From an uncultured Selenomonadaceae bacterium (lineage in GTDB: Bacteria; Bacillota; Negativicutes; Selenomonadales; Selenomonadaceae), in contig CAJOMO010000011.1 of NCBI GenBank assembly GCA_905235685.1, forward strand, positions 1-54,905: a stretch of 54,905 nt of DNA, given 5' to 3'. The translations under genes were made by a program, and so were the position numbers. The notes beneath the pieces are model-generated. The model saw only the letters and a list, made by a program, of their open reading frames with translations, did no database searches and was not told the origin of the DNA. Shown here piece after piece: positions 1 through 8,455 of the stretch; the first letter of the stretch is position 1; each line of letters begins with the position of its first letter.

Positions 1-41
1 ACCAACTTGCATATAACAATTTTTAACGCCAATATCAAGCG
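1..41. repeat. Partial duplicate of the radical SAM gene 3' region
   Basis: Bases 1-41 repeat bases 130-170 with one mismatch (A/G at 34). The original lies inside the 3' part of the radical SAM gene. This copy lies downstream of its stop codon, so it is a non-coding leftover of a local tandem duplication with an offset of 129 bases. The copy runs off the left edge, so its full extent is unknown. Confidence 0.85.
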
Positions 42-75
42 AAGATTTATTTTAAAAAATATTTAAAATGATAGT

Positions 76-978
76 TTAATTAACGCCGGAACAATCGAAA
101 TGCGGAATAAATTTTTCCTCGGCGGTTTTACCAACTTGCATATAACAATTTTTAACGCCAATGTCAAGCGCGTGTTCGATAACCGAATTGTATTCAAACG
201 TCGTCAGGCGGCGATTAATTTTCTTAAATTCACCTGCGCGAAAAATCGGCGTATACTGATTCATCAGGCTGATATAAACCCTGTCATTAAAATTTTCGTG
301 CAGCCAATCCAAAATCTTAATACTGTCGCGGCGAAAATTCGGCAAAATCAAATGCCGGACGATAACCCCGCGTTTCATCAAACCGGTCGCGCAGATTTCA
401 AAATCGCCGACAAGCTCAAACATTTTTTTGATAGCGGCGGAGGCAACTTCAAAATAATTCGGGGAGGCGGAGAAAGTTTTGGCAATTTCGTCGTCGAAGT
501 ATTTCAAATCGGGCAGAAAAATATCAACGCGAGATTTCAGCAAATCCAGCGTCGATAGATTTTCGTATGAATTTGTATTGTAAACGATTGGCAACTTCAA
601 GCCGCGATTTTTGGCAATATCAATCGCAAGGCAAATCTGCGGAACAAATTGCACGGGCGTAACCAATTCGATATTCGCCGCGCCGCGCTCCTGCTGCTCA
701 ATAAAAATTTCTGCAAGCCGCTCAATCGAAATTTCTTCACCGTAGCCTTCGTGACTGATTTTATAATTTTGGCAATAAACGCACTTCAAATTACAATGCG
801 AAAAGAAAATCGTACCGGCGCCGGTTTCGCCCGAAATGCAAGGTTCTTCCCATTTATGCAGACTGACAAGCGCCACACGAATTTTTTCACCAGCCCCGCA
901 AAATCCAACAGTTTTAGTCCGGTCAACTTTGCAGCGCCGCGGGCAAAGCTCACAACTTTTCAATAAGTCCAATATCAT
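76..978 (-). CDS. Radical SAM protein, PflA/PflX-like (COG1313 type)
   Basis: A 300-residue radical SAM enzyme. The cluster-binding motif CNLKCVYC (Cys66, Cys70, Cys73) would hold the 4Fe-4S cluster that cleaves S-adenosylmethionine. An extra N-terminal Cys pair (CELCPRRC, residues 9-16) and the following CGAG are typical of the family annotated as putative pyruvate formate-lyase activating enzyme, PflX type. No glycyl-radical partner is adjacent; nrdD is 36 kb away and is not a family-specific partner. The real substrate of this subfamily is not established. The gene is convergent with the left edge and sits 4 bases downstream of the YvyF-like gene on the same strand. Confidence 0.85.
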   Translation of the reverse strand: MILDLLKSCELCPRRCKVDRTKTVGFCGAGEKIRVALVSLHKWEEPCISGETGAGTIFFSHCNLKCVYCQNYKISHEGYGEEISIERLAEIFIEQQERGAANIELVTPVQFVPQICLAIDIAKNRGLKLPIVYNTNSYENLSTLDLLKSRVDIFLPDLKYFDDEIAKTFSASPNYFEVASAAIKKMFELVGDFEICATGLMKRGVIVRHLILPNFRRDSIKILDWLHENFNDRVYISLMNQYTPIFRAGEFKKINRRLTTFEYNSVIEHALDIGVKNCYMQVGKTAEEKFIPHFDCSGVN

Positions 979-982
979 ACAA

Positions 983-1486
983 TCAATTATTTTTGAACAT
1001 ACCTTTTGAGAAATTGCGCCGAATGCCGCTCATTCTACTTTCGCGCTCAAATTCTTTTTCGGCAAGCGCGTCAAGGCGTTCAATCGTTGACATTTTACGG
1101 TCTTCTTTGATACGAATCTGCATACGCTCCGCCGCCTTTTTAGTTTGGTCTCTAAGTTTGGCGAGGCAGTCCATGCAATAAGTACCGCTGGTAATTGGAC
1201 GCCCGCAGCTCATGCACGGATAAGTTGCCTCTTTGTCGCGCGAAACTGCCGCGTTTGAAAAAATACCGTCCTGCATCATACGATTGAGCATTTTCTCATT
1301 GGCGCCGGTTGCCTCCATAACTTCCTTCAAAGTGCTGCCAGGATTATCGCGAATGTATTTGACGACCTGCTCCTCGAACGCCTTTTCTTTGTCAAGGCAG
1401 TCACGACAAACTTTTTCGCCGTGCATAGCTGTAAAAATTTTGCCGCAACGTGCGCAGTTTCTGATTTTCGGTAAATTAAAAGCCAT
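983..1486 (-). CDS. YvyF-like zinc-ribbon protein
   Basis: About 167 residues with a Cys4 site near the N-terminus (CARCGK...CRDC), a helical segment resembling a winged helix (LKEVMEATGANEKMLNRMM), a second Cys4 site (CMSCGR...CMDC) and a charged helical tail. This matches the flagellar-operon protein YvyF layout (TIGR03826 type), known in Bacillus next to flgM. No flagellar genes are in this window. The start is ATG-Ala at 1486: the Shine-Dalgarno GAGGTG lies 6 bases upstream, whereas the in-frame GTG at 1495 is inside the ribosome binding site. The function is unknown; a regulatory or structural zinc protein is likely. Confidence 0.7.
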   Translation of the reverse strand: MAFNLPKIRNCARCGKIFTAMHGEKVCRDCLDKEKAFEEQVVKYIRDNPGSTLKEVMEATGANEKMLNRMMQDGIFSNAAVSRDKEATYPCMSCGRPITSGTYCMDCLAKLRDQTKKAAERMQIRIKEDRKMSTIERLDALAEKEFERESRMSGIRRNFSKGMFKNN

Positions 1487-1510
1487 TGTTATCACCTCAA
1501 TTAAAATTAT

Positions 1511-1870
1511 TCAGCGAGTCAAAGTCAGTCCCGCCATACAAGCCGCTAAGCCCGCCGCAACGCTCAAAATAACATTCGCGCCCGCTAAAATTATTTGCCC
1601 GTTTTGAATCAGCATCAAGGTTTCCGCAGAAAATGTTGAAAATGTCGTAAAGCCGCCCAAAAATCCTACCGCTGCCAACAGCCGCACATTTTCTAAGCCG
1701 GAACGCCCCGCTATCATTCCCACCGCTAAGCCCATTAAAAAACTGCCTAAAACATTCGCCGCAAATGTGCCAAGCGGAAACGCGCCCATTTTTCCCGCAA
1801 GCGCCGTCGTTACGAAATACCGTGCCATTGCGCCTAAGCCGCCGCCTATAAATACTAACAGAAACTTTAT
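1511..1870 (-). CDS. crcB: Fluoride channel FluC/CrcB, apparently started at a non-AUG codon
   Basis: Small membrane protein of about 119 residues with four hydrophobic helices and the FluC hallmarks GGGLGAMARY, ANVLGSFLMG and GFLGGFTTFSTF. FluC dimers export fluoride. The first in-frame ATG (1828) falls inside helix 1 and would remove IKFLLVFIGGGLGA. No ATG, GTG or TTG exists between the upstream stop and that point. The family N-terminus matches a start at ATA (1870), which lies 7 bases after the Shine-Dalgarno GAGGTGG and overlaps the TAA stop of the upstream ATPase gene. Either initiation is at AUA or there is an error or mutation here. Family assignment is firm; the start is not. Confidence 0.8.
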   Translation of the reverse strand: MKFLLVFIGGGLGAMARYFVTTALAGKMGAFPLGTFAANVLGSFLMGLAVGMIAGRSGLENVRLLAAVGFLGGFTTFSTFSAETLMLIQNGQIILAGANVILSVAAGLAACMAGLTLTR

Positions 1871-3093
1871 CCCATATCCACCTCACCGCCCAAAATTCGC
1901 TCAACTTCTTCAAATGTCGTCAATCCTGCGCGAACTTTTTCAAAACCGTCAGCCGCCAAAGTTTTCAAGCCGCCGCTGAGCGCAGATTCACGAATTTTTT
2001 CTAAATCTCGACTGTACAAAATCAATTCGCGAATATTTTTTTCGACGCGCAAAATCTCGTGCAGGGCAATTCGCCCGAAAAATCCGGTGCCGCCGCATTT
2101 CTCGCAACCAACCGCTTTGTAAACTTTTTCCGCGCCAATTTTCGCCATCTCAAAAGTATTCGCCGCAAGCAATTTTTTACAATGTGGACAAAGCCGTCTG
2201 ACTAATCTTTGAGCTATCACTCCCTTCAGCGTCGACGCCAATAAATACGGCTCAACGCCCATTTCTATCAATCGGAAAACCGCACTGCAGGAATCTTTCG
2301 CGTGCAACGTTGTGAAAATCAAATGCCCCGTGAGCGCCGCTCTTACCGCGATTTTTGAAGTTTCAGCGTCCCGCGCCTCGCCGACCATCATACAGTTGCA
2401 GTCCATTCGCAGCATTGCCCGCAAGCCCGCCGCAAATGTCAAGCCGGCTTTTTCGTTTACCTGCACTTGACTTACGCCCGAAATGTGCTGCTCAATCGGA
2501 TCTTCCAGCGTCATTATTGAGCGGCTCGGCTTATTCAATTCGCGCAGTGCTGCGTACAGCGTCGTCGATTTTCCGGAATTCATCGGTCCGGTTAAAATTA
2601 TCATTCCCGAAGTTGCGACTAACATTTTGCGGAAAATTTTTTCGTTCGCCGCGGTAAATCCTAAATCTGAAATTGCGTTTAAATTTCGCGCGGTGTCTAA
2701 CAGTCGGATTGTCAAGGATTCTGCGCCGAAGGACGGCATACTTGCAACGCGCATTTCGGTTTCGCCGAAAATTATTGAGCCGTCCAGGGGCGAAAACGCG
2801 GCTGTCGTGTCCATTTTCGCTAAAATTTTTATTCGTGAGATTATCGCCGCCGCAAATTTTATCGGGAGCGGTTCGTGCAATTCGTGCAGGTGTCCGTCAA
2901 TTCTGTAGCGAATACGCAGAAAATCTTCAAACGGCTCAATGTGCAAATCAGTCGCGCGCATTTTAATCGCAAATTCCAAAAGCAAATCCACAATCTGAAC
3001 TATCGCTTGAGAATTGCCGCCGAAATTGTGTCCGGCCTGGTGAATCAGCTTGTGCAGCCGCTCCTTAAAATTTTCCAAAAAAATTCCTGCCAA
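1867..3093 (-). CDS. GspE/PilB-type secretion or pilus ATPase, orphan
   Basis: A 408-residue hexameric ATPase of the type II secretion/type IV pilus family. Visible parts: the N2-type segment (RATDLHIEP, RYRIDGHL), Walker A GPMNSGKST (usual form GPTGSGKST), an Asp box (TLEDPIE), Walker B region MVGEARDAET, His box (TGHLIFTTLHA), and the Cys4 zinc site CPHC...CEKC. The N1 domain of full PilB/GspE is missing, so the protein is shorter than the usual 500-570 residues. No pilin, GspF, GspD or prepilin peptidase gene is nearby. The stop overlaps the presumed start of the fluoride channel. The cargo cannot be told from this sequence. Confidence 0.85.
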   Translation of the reverse strand: MAGIFLENFKERLHKLIHQAGHNFGGNSQAIVQIVDLLLEFAIKMRATDLHIEPFEDFLRIRYRIDGHLHELHEPLPIKFAAAIISRIKILAKMDTTAAFSPLDGSIIFGETEMRVASMPSFGAESLTIRLLDTARNLNAISDLGFTAANEKIFRKMLVATSGMIILTGPMNSGKSTTLYAALRELNKPSRSIMTLEDPIEQHISGVSQVQVNEKAGLTFAAGLRAMLRMDCNCMMVGEARDAETSKIAVRAALTGHLIFTTLHAKDSCSAVFRLIEMGVEPYLLASTLKGVIAQRLVRRLCPHCKKLLAANTFEMAKIGAEKVYKAVGCEKCGGTGFFGRIALHEILRVEKNIRELILYSRDLEKIRESALSGGLKTLAADGFEKVRAGLTTFEEVERILGGEVDMG

Positions 3094-3156
3094 TCTTGAA
3101 TGTTTTCTTTTCTGAAATTTTACTACAAATGCGGCGGTTAATCAATTCAATAAATG

Positions 3157-3185
3157 TGGAAAATCGGCGGCGAATGGTATATAAT
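3157..3185 (+). promoter_or_regulatory. Candidate sigma70 promoter for cbiB
   Basis: TGGAAA, 17 bases, then a perfect TATAAT (3180-3185), 27 bases before the cbiB start, in the divergent gap with the ATPase gene. Confidence 0.55.
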
Positions 3186-3212
3186 TTCTAAACAAAAAAC
3201 TGGAGAGATGCT

Positions 3213-4154
3213 ATGAGCCCGATGATAACAGCGGTTGCGGCGTTTCTGATAGACGCGCTGATTGGCGACCCGAAAAGCAAATTTCACCCTGTGGTGATGA
3301 TGGGAAAATTAATTTTGGTACTGGAATATTTTTTGCGGCGCGACGCCGACGAGCAACTAAAGAAAATTTTAAAAGGCGGCGTATTGGTTACGCTGGTTTT
3401 GGCGGCAAGTTACGGCGCGGGAATGTGCATTGAAATTTTGGCGGAAATGACCGGCAGTTACACGGCGAAAATTTTTATTGAGGCGCTGGCGCTGAGTTTT
3501 ATGATAACGCCGCGCTCATTGTCCGAGGCGGGCAGGGAAATTTATTATTTGCTCGAAAGTGAAAATTTGACGCAGGCGCGCATAAAAGTTGGCTGGATAG
3601 TTGGACGCGACACGAAAAATTTAAATGAGGCTGAACTTGTGCGGGCGACTGTCGAAACCGTTGCCGAAAATACGGTTGACGGGGTAATTTCGCCGCTGTT
3701 TTACTTTGCGATAGGCGGGTTGCCGCTGGCTGTGGCTTATCGCGCAGTCAACACAATGGATTCGATGCTCGGCTACAAAAATCTGCGGTACTTATACTTC
3801 GGGCGAGTGGCGGCGCGGCTTGACGACGTTGCCAATTTTATTCCTGCGCGAATAACGGCGGCGTTATTTTTGGCGTCGGCTCTGATACTGAATCTGGATT
3901 TTAAAAATGCGTTTAACATGATGATTCGGGACGCGGCGAAACACCCCAGCCCGAACGGCGGCTATGCGGAAGCGACGGTTGCGGGGGCGCTGAATGTTCG
4001 ATTGGGCGGATTCAATTCGTATTTTGGCGTGACGCATTTTCGCGCGTACATGGGCGACCCGAATGAAAGTTTGCAAGCGCCGCATATTTTATCCGCAATT
4101 CGAATGATGTACACTGCCACGATAATTTTTCTGTGTATGGCGATAGCGATATGA
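3213..4154 (+). CDS. cbiB: Adenosylcobinamide-phosphate synthase CbiB/CobD
   Basis: A 313-residue integral membrane enzyme joining an aminopropanol arm to adenosylcobyric acid in cobalamin synthesis. Family signatures include DALIGDPKSKFHPVVMMG at the N-terminus, RATVETVAENTVDGVISPLFY, YRAVNTMDSMLGYK, RLDDVANFIPAR and HPSPNGGYAEA. Length is typical. It is the only cobalamin gene in the window, so it is either a lone gene or separated from its pathway. The Shine-Dalgarno GGAGAG precedes the ATG. The downstream glycosyltransferase is co-directional, 24 bases on. Confidence 0.95.
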   Translation: MSPMITAVAAFLIDALIGDPKSKFHPVVMMGKLILVLEYFLRRDADEQLKKILKGGVLVTLVLAASYGAGMCIEILAEMTGSYTAKIFIEALALSFMITPRSLSEAGREIYYLLESENLTQARIKVGWIVGRDTKNLNEAELVRATVETVAENTVDGVISPLFYFAIGGLPLAVAYRAVNTMDSMLGYKNLRYLYFGRVAARLDDVANFIPARITAALFLASALILNLDFKNAFNMMIRDAAKHPSPNGGYAEATVAGALNVRLGGFNSYFGVTHFRAYMGDPNESLQAPHILSAIRMMYTATIIFLCMAIAI

Positions 4155-4178
4155 AAATTTTGACGTTGGAGGCTGTCA

Positions 4179-5000
4179 ATGGCTACTGAAAGAAAACCGC
4201 GAAGAGTCAGGCGCTCATTTAAATTCATATTCCGATTTTTCCAGTTAATATTTGCGCTGGTGTTTGTATTTCTGGCGTCATTTTTCGTAACATTGGCGTT
4301 GAGGTCGCCGGACGACGCCGATAAAGTTGAAGATAAGAGAATCGCTGCCGCCGAGACGAGCATTGGCGAAAAAATTGACAGGATTTTTGACATTCGGAGT
4401 GCGATTAATGAGAAGCGCAAAAGTATTCGGCATTATGTTTTGTTGAAGGATATTCCGCGGCATTTGCGGCAAGCAATTATCGCCGTGGAAGATGCGCGGT
4501 TTTATTCGCACAAGGGCTTTGACATTGAGAGCATTGCGCGGGCGGCGATTGTCAATGTTGAGGCGGGCGAAATTGAAGAAGGCGCGTCGACCATTACTCA
4601 GCAGTTGGTTAAAAATTTATTTCTGACGCAGGAACGCTCATTTACCCGCAAAGTTGAAGAATTGCTGTTAGCCATGAGCGTTGAACGCAATTACGACAAG
4701 GATAAAATTATTGAGCTGTATCTTAACACGATTTATTTTGGCTCGAACTTTTACGGAATTTACGAGGCGGCTCACGGATATTTTGGCAAAGAACCAAAAC
4801 AATTAACGCTTGCAGAATCGGCTATGCTCGCCGGTATTCCAAATGCGCCCTCGGTTTATTCTCCCTACGTCAATTTTATGCTAGCAAAAAAGCGCCAACT
4901 CATTGTAATTGACGCCATGGTTAGAAATCACCTGTTAACCGAATACGAAGCCGAAAAAGCCCGTATTGAAGAAATTGTTCTAAAAGACGGATATTATTGA
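4179..5000 (+). CDS. Monofunctional peptidoglycan glycosyltransferase (GT51)
   Basis: A 273-residue membrane-anchored transglycosylase that polymerises lipid II. A basic N-terminus is followed by one transmembrane helix (about residues 15-43). The GT51 motifs appear in order: AVEDARFYSHKGFD (catalytic Glu), EGASTITQQLVKNL, RKVEELLLA, KIIELYLNTIYFG and ESAMLAGIPNAPS. There is no penicillin-binding transpeptidase domain, so it is MtgA-like rather than a full PBP1A. It ends at a convergent junction with cydB. Confidence 0.9.
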   Translation: MATERKPRRVRRSFKFIFRFFQLIFALVFVFLASFFVTLALRSPDDADKVEDKRIAAAETSIGEKIDRIFDIRSAINEKRKSIRHYVLLKDIPRHLRQAIIAVEDARFYSHKGFDIESIARAAIVNVEAGEIEEGASTITQQLVKNLFLTQERSFTRKVEELLLAMSVERNYDKDKIIELYLNTIYFGSNFYGIYEAAHGYFGKEPKQLTLAESAMLAGIPNAPSVYSPYVNFMLAKKRQLIVIDAMVRNHLLTEYEAEKARIEEIVLKDGYY

Positions 5001-5040
5001 TTAGGGTATAGTGAAGAGGGGCTAGCGCCTAGTCCCTAAC
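5001..5040. repeat. TTAGGG/CCCTAA-bounded inverted repeat at the convergent junction
   Basis: TTAGGG (5001-5006) and CCCTAA (5034-5039) flank an inner palindrome CTAGCGCCTAG between the glycosyltransferase stop and the cydB stop, which lies inside it. It may act as a weak bidirectional terminator. A related TTAGGG-rich inverted repeat lies at 18882-18956, also carrying a gene stop codon. Confidence 0.5.
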
Positions 5041-6021
5041 AGACACTCGCTCTTTAAAAATTTTGTACGTCCAGCCTTGATAAATTAAAACCACCGGAAC
5101 AAATATCACCGCCGCGATTGTCATTATCAATAATGTTTTCGGCGTCGACGCCGCATTGTATATCGTCAAGCTCCATTCCGGCAGCAAAGTCGATACCATA
5201 AGCCGCGGAAACAGCGCCACAAATAACCCAATCGTCGTCATTGCGATTGTCACCGTCGTTGTTATGAAGGCGGCTTTTTGTTTGCCCTCGCGCACAAATG
5301 ACCAACTCGCCGACAAAACGCCCATTGCCGACGCGAATATTATTACGCCCGTCATTTTCGACATTACATCAGTTTCAAATACCGACGCCACCACAAACGC
5401 CAAATACGCCAGCCACGCCGCTATTCCTAAAAATTTTGCTTTTCTTTGCAAGTCCAATAAAAGCCTGCCGTCCGCCAATTTCAAACTCAAAAAATTCGCC
5501 CCATGAAATGCGAATAACAGTACAAAAAATATTCCCGCTAAGATTGTGTACGGGCTCAGCAAATCGAAAAAGTTGCCCGCGTAATGCATTTGTGCATTTA
5601 TCGGCAAGCCGCGCAGCAAATTTGCCATCGCCACGCCCCATAACAGCGCCGGTACGAAACTGCCGAATATTATTGCGCCGTCCCAAAAATTTCGCCAATC
5701 CGAATTGTCCATTTTCCCGCGCAATTCAAACGCCACGCCCCGCATGATAAGCGCCAACAACATTAAAAACAGCGCCAAATAAAACGTGCTGAACATCGAC
5801 GCGTAAAAGTGCGGGAATGCCGCGAAGCTTGCGCCGCCCGCCGTTATCATCCAAACTTCGTTGGCGTCCCACACAGGCCCTATCGCCCGTATTAATTGCG
5901 TCCGCTCCGATTGCGATTTTCCAATCATCAAAATTCCTACGCCGTAGTCGAAACCTTCAAGTACGAAAAAGCCCGTGAATAGCACCGCGATTAAAATAAA
6001 CCACACGATATTTAAGTCCAT
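5029..6021 (-). CDS. cydB: Cytochrome bd oxidase subunit II
   Basis: A 330-residue polytopic membrane protein, partner of CydA in the bd-type quinol oxidase that reduces O2 to water without pumping protons. Recognisable by FFVLEGFDYGVGIL near the N-terminus, the GPVWDANEVWMI segment, and alternating hydrophobic helices to the C-terminus. It follows cydA with a 3-base gap. The TAG stop lies in the TTAGGG repeat. No cydCD assembly ABC exporter is in the window. Confidence 0.95.
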   Translation of the reverse strand: MDLNIVWFILIAVLFTGFFVLEGFDYGVGILMIGKSQSERTQLIRAIGPVWDANEVWMITAGGASFAAFPHFYASMFSTFYLALFLMLLALIMRGVAFELRGKMDNSDWRNFWDGAIIFGSFVPALLWGVAMANLLRGLPINAQMHYAGNFFDLLSPYTILAGIFFVLLFAFHGANFLSLKLADGRLLLDLQRKAKFLGIAAWLAYLAFVVASVFETDVMSKMTGVIIFASAMGVLSASWSFVREGKQKAAFITTTVTIAMTTIGLFVALFPRLMVSTLLPEWSLTIYNAASTPKTLLIMTIAAVIFVPVVLIYQGWTYKIFKERVSVRD

Positions 6022-6024
6022 GAT

Positions 6025-7389
6025 TCATTCCTCCTCGGTGATTTTTGTTCGGTTGATAAATTTCACTGCCGCGAATACCGCCAGCACCGCCAAAAATAAA
6101 TATATCGCCGTGAAACCAATCAGCGTCAGCCAAACTTCGCCGCTCGTTAAATTCGGGCTGACTGCCGCCGCGGTTTTTTGTAAGCCAACCACTATCCACG
6201 GTTGACGCCCCGCCTCGGCTATGTACCAGCCCACGGAATTTGCGATAAACGGCAACGGCAACAAAAGCGGCATTAATTTAAATCCGCACAGGAAATTTTT
6301 GATACTGTCGCGCAGGAAAAATGCGATAACGCCCATAACAAAAACAATTCCCAAAAGCAAGCCGCCCGCGCCGACCATAATTCTGAAACTCCAAAACATA
6401 CCTTTGACGTCCGGAATGTAATTGCCCGCGCCGTATTTTTCCGCAGCCGCCCGCTGAAGTTCGTTAATTCCTTTGACTTCGCCGCGAAACGAATTGTACA
6501 GCATAAAACTAAATAATTTCGGAACGGCAATTTCAAAATCATTTTTTCGCGCGGCTTGATTGACTTCAGCGATAATCGCAAATGGCGCGGGGTCTTTGGT
6601 TTCCCACAAAGCTTCAAGTGAAGAAAGTTTCATCGGGTTAGCCTCCGCCAAATATTGAGTGTGCAAATGCCCCGAGCCCATAACGCCCATTACGCCCAAA
6701 AATGTGAAGAGCACTGCGCGCCGCAGGGTACGAATAAACATTTCGCGGGAAATTTCGTCGGTGGCGATTTTCCAGGCGCTGATAATTATCACCAAAAAGC
6801 CGCCCGTCGTGATTCCGGCAAAAAGCGCGTGCGAATATTCGCCGAGCACATATCGATTCGTCACTAAATCAAAAAAACTCGCCATAACCGCGCGCCCGTC
6901 TTCAATTTCGTAGCCGACGGGGTGCTGCATAAACGAGTTTGCAACCAATATCCAAAACGCCGATAAATTGCTGCCGAATGCCACAATCCAAATGCAAAGG
7001 CAATGCAACTTTTCACTGAGCCTGTCCCAGCCGAATATCCACAGCCCAATAAATGTCGACTCAAGGAAAAATGCCGTCAGCGCCTCCAATGCCAGCGGCG
7101 CGCCGAATATGTCGCCCATAAACCGCGCGTATTCCGACCAGTTCATTCCGAAGTGAAATTCTTGGACTATGCCCGTTACGACGCCCATTGAAAAATTTAT
7201 CAAAAATATCGTGCCAAAAAATTTTACCAGTTTCTTCAGCTTGATTCGCTCTTCGTAACTGCCGCTTTTGACGTACCACGTTTCCAGCAGCGCCACGAAA
7301 ATTGACAAGCCCAAAGTTACCGGCACAAATAAAAAATGGTACACGGTCGTTATCGCGAATTGCAGCCGCGACAGGAGCAACGCGTCCAT
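6025..7389 (-). CDS. cydA: Cytochrome bd oxidase subunit I
   Basis: A 454-residue haem-bearing subunit of cytochrome bd. His18 (VYHFLFVP) matches the haem b595 ligand. Other landmarks are FSMGVVTGIVQEFHFGMNW, the quinol-site region MQHPVGYE and GRQPWIV. The Q-loop is short, as usual in Firmicutes. The start is ATG-Asp at 7389; the TTG six codons upstream overlaps the AAGGA ribosome binding site. In an otherwise anaerobic gene set this oxidase probably scavenges trace oxygen. Confidence 0.95.
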   Translation of the reverse strand: MDALLLSRLQFAITTVYHFLFVPVTLGLSIFVALLETWYVKSGSYEERIKLKKLVKFFGTIFLINFSMGVVTGIVQEFHFGMNWSEYARFMGDIFGAPLALEALTAFFLESTFIGLWIFGWDRLSEKLHCLCIWIVAFGSNLSAFWILVANSFMQHPVGYEIEDGRAVMASFFDLVTNRYVLGEYSHALFAGITTGGFLVIIISAWKIATDEISREMFIRTLRRAVLFTFLGVMGVMGSGHLHTQYLAEANPMKLSSLEALWETKDPAPFAIIAEVNQAARKNDFEIAVPKLFSFMLYNSFRGEVKGINELQRAAAEKYGAGNYIPDVKGMFWSFRIMVGAGGLLLGIVFVMGVIAFFLRDSIKNFLCGFKLMPLLLPLPFIANSVGWYIAEAGRQPWIVVGLQKTAAAVSPNLTSGEVWLTLIGFTAIYLFLAVLAVFAAVKFINRTKITEEE

Positions 7390-7407
7390 AAGTATCACTT
7401 CCTTCAA

Positions 7408-7774
7408 CGGAAATTAAAATGTTCGGAGCTTTGACTGAAGGCGGAAAATTTTTCGGCTTTGCCTATTCGCCACAAATGCGGCTCAAAGTATCAGCTAAAA
7501 ATTTTCGAACAAATCAAAAGCTTGTGGAGGCGTGATTGAGATTTTTAGAAATGACGATTGACGAATTGCTGAGTTGGCGAATGTCGAATTGAAGACTTGA
7601 CGTAAACTTAGCGGCGTCAATTTTAAATGGTAGCATGATTTTCGTCATGCGAATCAGAGCGCAATTTTAAAGTTCCTGCGCGCGAACTTTTGTGCAGCCT
7701 CTTAGTTCATCTGCACCTGAACCGACTCCGCCGGAAAAATTCTGCCCTCAACCAAAACTCCGAACAATATTAAA
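7408..7774. other. Non-coding gap bounded by an imperfect inverted repeat
   Basis: 367 bases upstream of cydA. The two ends (about 7411-7451 and 7731-7775) are imperfect inverted copies sharing TTCGGAG and the translated pattern FGxLxEGxxF. The left arm opens a 38-codon plus-strand frame (7419-7535); the right arm gives a similar short minus-strand frame ending in Gln-Met-Asn. Two inner hairpins are visible: GCATGA/TCATGC (7633-7650) and AAAGTTC/GAACTTT (7669-7690). These may be remnants of a duplicated gene or a MITE-like element. The cydA promoter must lie here, but I see no convincing -35/-10 pair. Confidence 0.5.
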
Positions 7775-8407
7775 TTATTTCGCGGAAAAATCTTCCAAAA
7801 TTTCAGCGGCGCTGGCGTGCGAATCGAACGGAAATTCATAATCCACCGTGGTATTAATCAGCGCGGCGTCAATTTTCGCCGAAACTTCGTCCGCCGCCGC
7901 CTGCAATTTCGCCACAAGAGCGCGGACCTTGTTTCTGTCAAAATCAATCGTCGTCACAACTTCCACGTCGTAGCGGTATTCCGTCTGGTTGCCGTCGTTA
8001 TTGAAAACATAACCGCTGCCCGCGTTGCGCCGCAAAAGACTGCTGCTTTTCAGCTGCCGCATTTCGCGCAGGGTGTCAAGCGTTCCGTGGCGTTTCTTAT
8101 TCACGTCAACGGCGGCGTCAATGTCAATTTCGAGTTTCGACTTAGCCGCGGCAATGGCGTTTGCAAGTTTTTCGCGTTCGTCAATCAGCACCAAAATAAA
8201 ATCGATAACTTTGTTAATATCGGTATAAATTTTGCTGTCGTAATTCGTCACGTCGAAAGTTTCATCGAATTGCCCCTGCGCCGCCCTGCTCCGAAAATGT
8301 TTTTCGCGAATAGTGGTAACGTTGCGCGTCACGCTCAAATAATTTGTGAAGTGCAGAAAAAGTTCGTTCAATTTATTCTGCGCTTGAAACGCTTCTTTCA
8401 AATTCAT
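7775..8407 (-). CDS. Unrecognised protein, mostly helical
   Basis: I do not recognise this 210-residue protein. It is charged and helix-rich, without signal peptide or membrane segment, with probable coiled-coil stretches (residues about 70-95 and 165-190) and a central FNNDGNQTEYRYDVEVVTTID segment. The start is ATG-Asn at 8407, 6 bases after the Shine-Dalgarno GAGGTG; the in-frame GTG at 8416 lies inside that site. It stands alone between gltX (upstream, same strand) and the repeat-bounded gap before cydA. Confidence 0.7.
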   Translation of the reverse strand: MNLKEAFQAQNKLNELFLHFTNYLSVTRNVTTIREKHFRSRAAQGQFDETFDVTNYDSKIYTDINKVIDFILVLIDEREKLANAIAAAKSKLEIDIDAAVDVNKKRHGTLDTLREMRQLKSSSLLRRNAGSGYVFNNDGNQTEYRYDVEVVTTIDFDRNKVRALVAKLQAAADEVSAKIDAALINTTVDYEFPFDSHASAAEILEDFSAK

Positions 8408-8455
8408 AGTTATCACCTCGACGGGATTATAGCAAATCTGCGCGAAGGTTACAAG

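Noticed and set aside
100..558. Plus-strand open frame of 152 codons opposite the radical SAM gene
   Set aside because: It is antisense to a clear enzyme gene, with no ribosome binding site or family resemblance.
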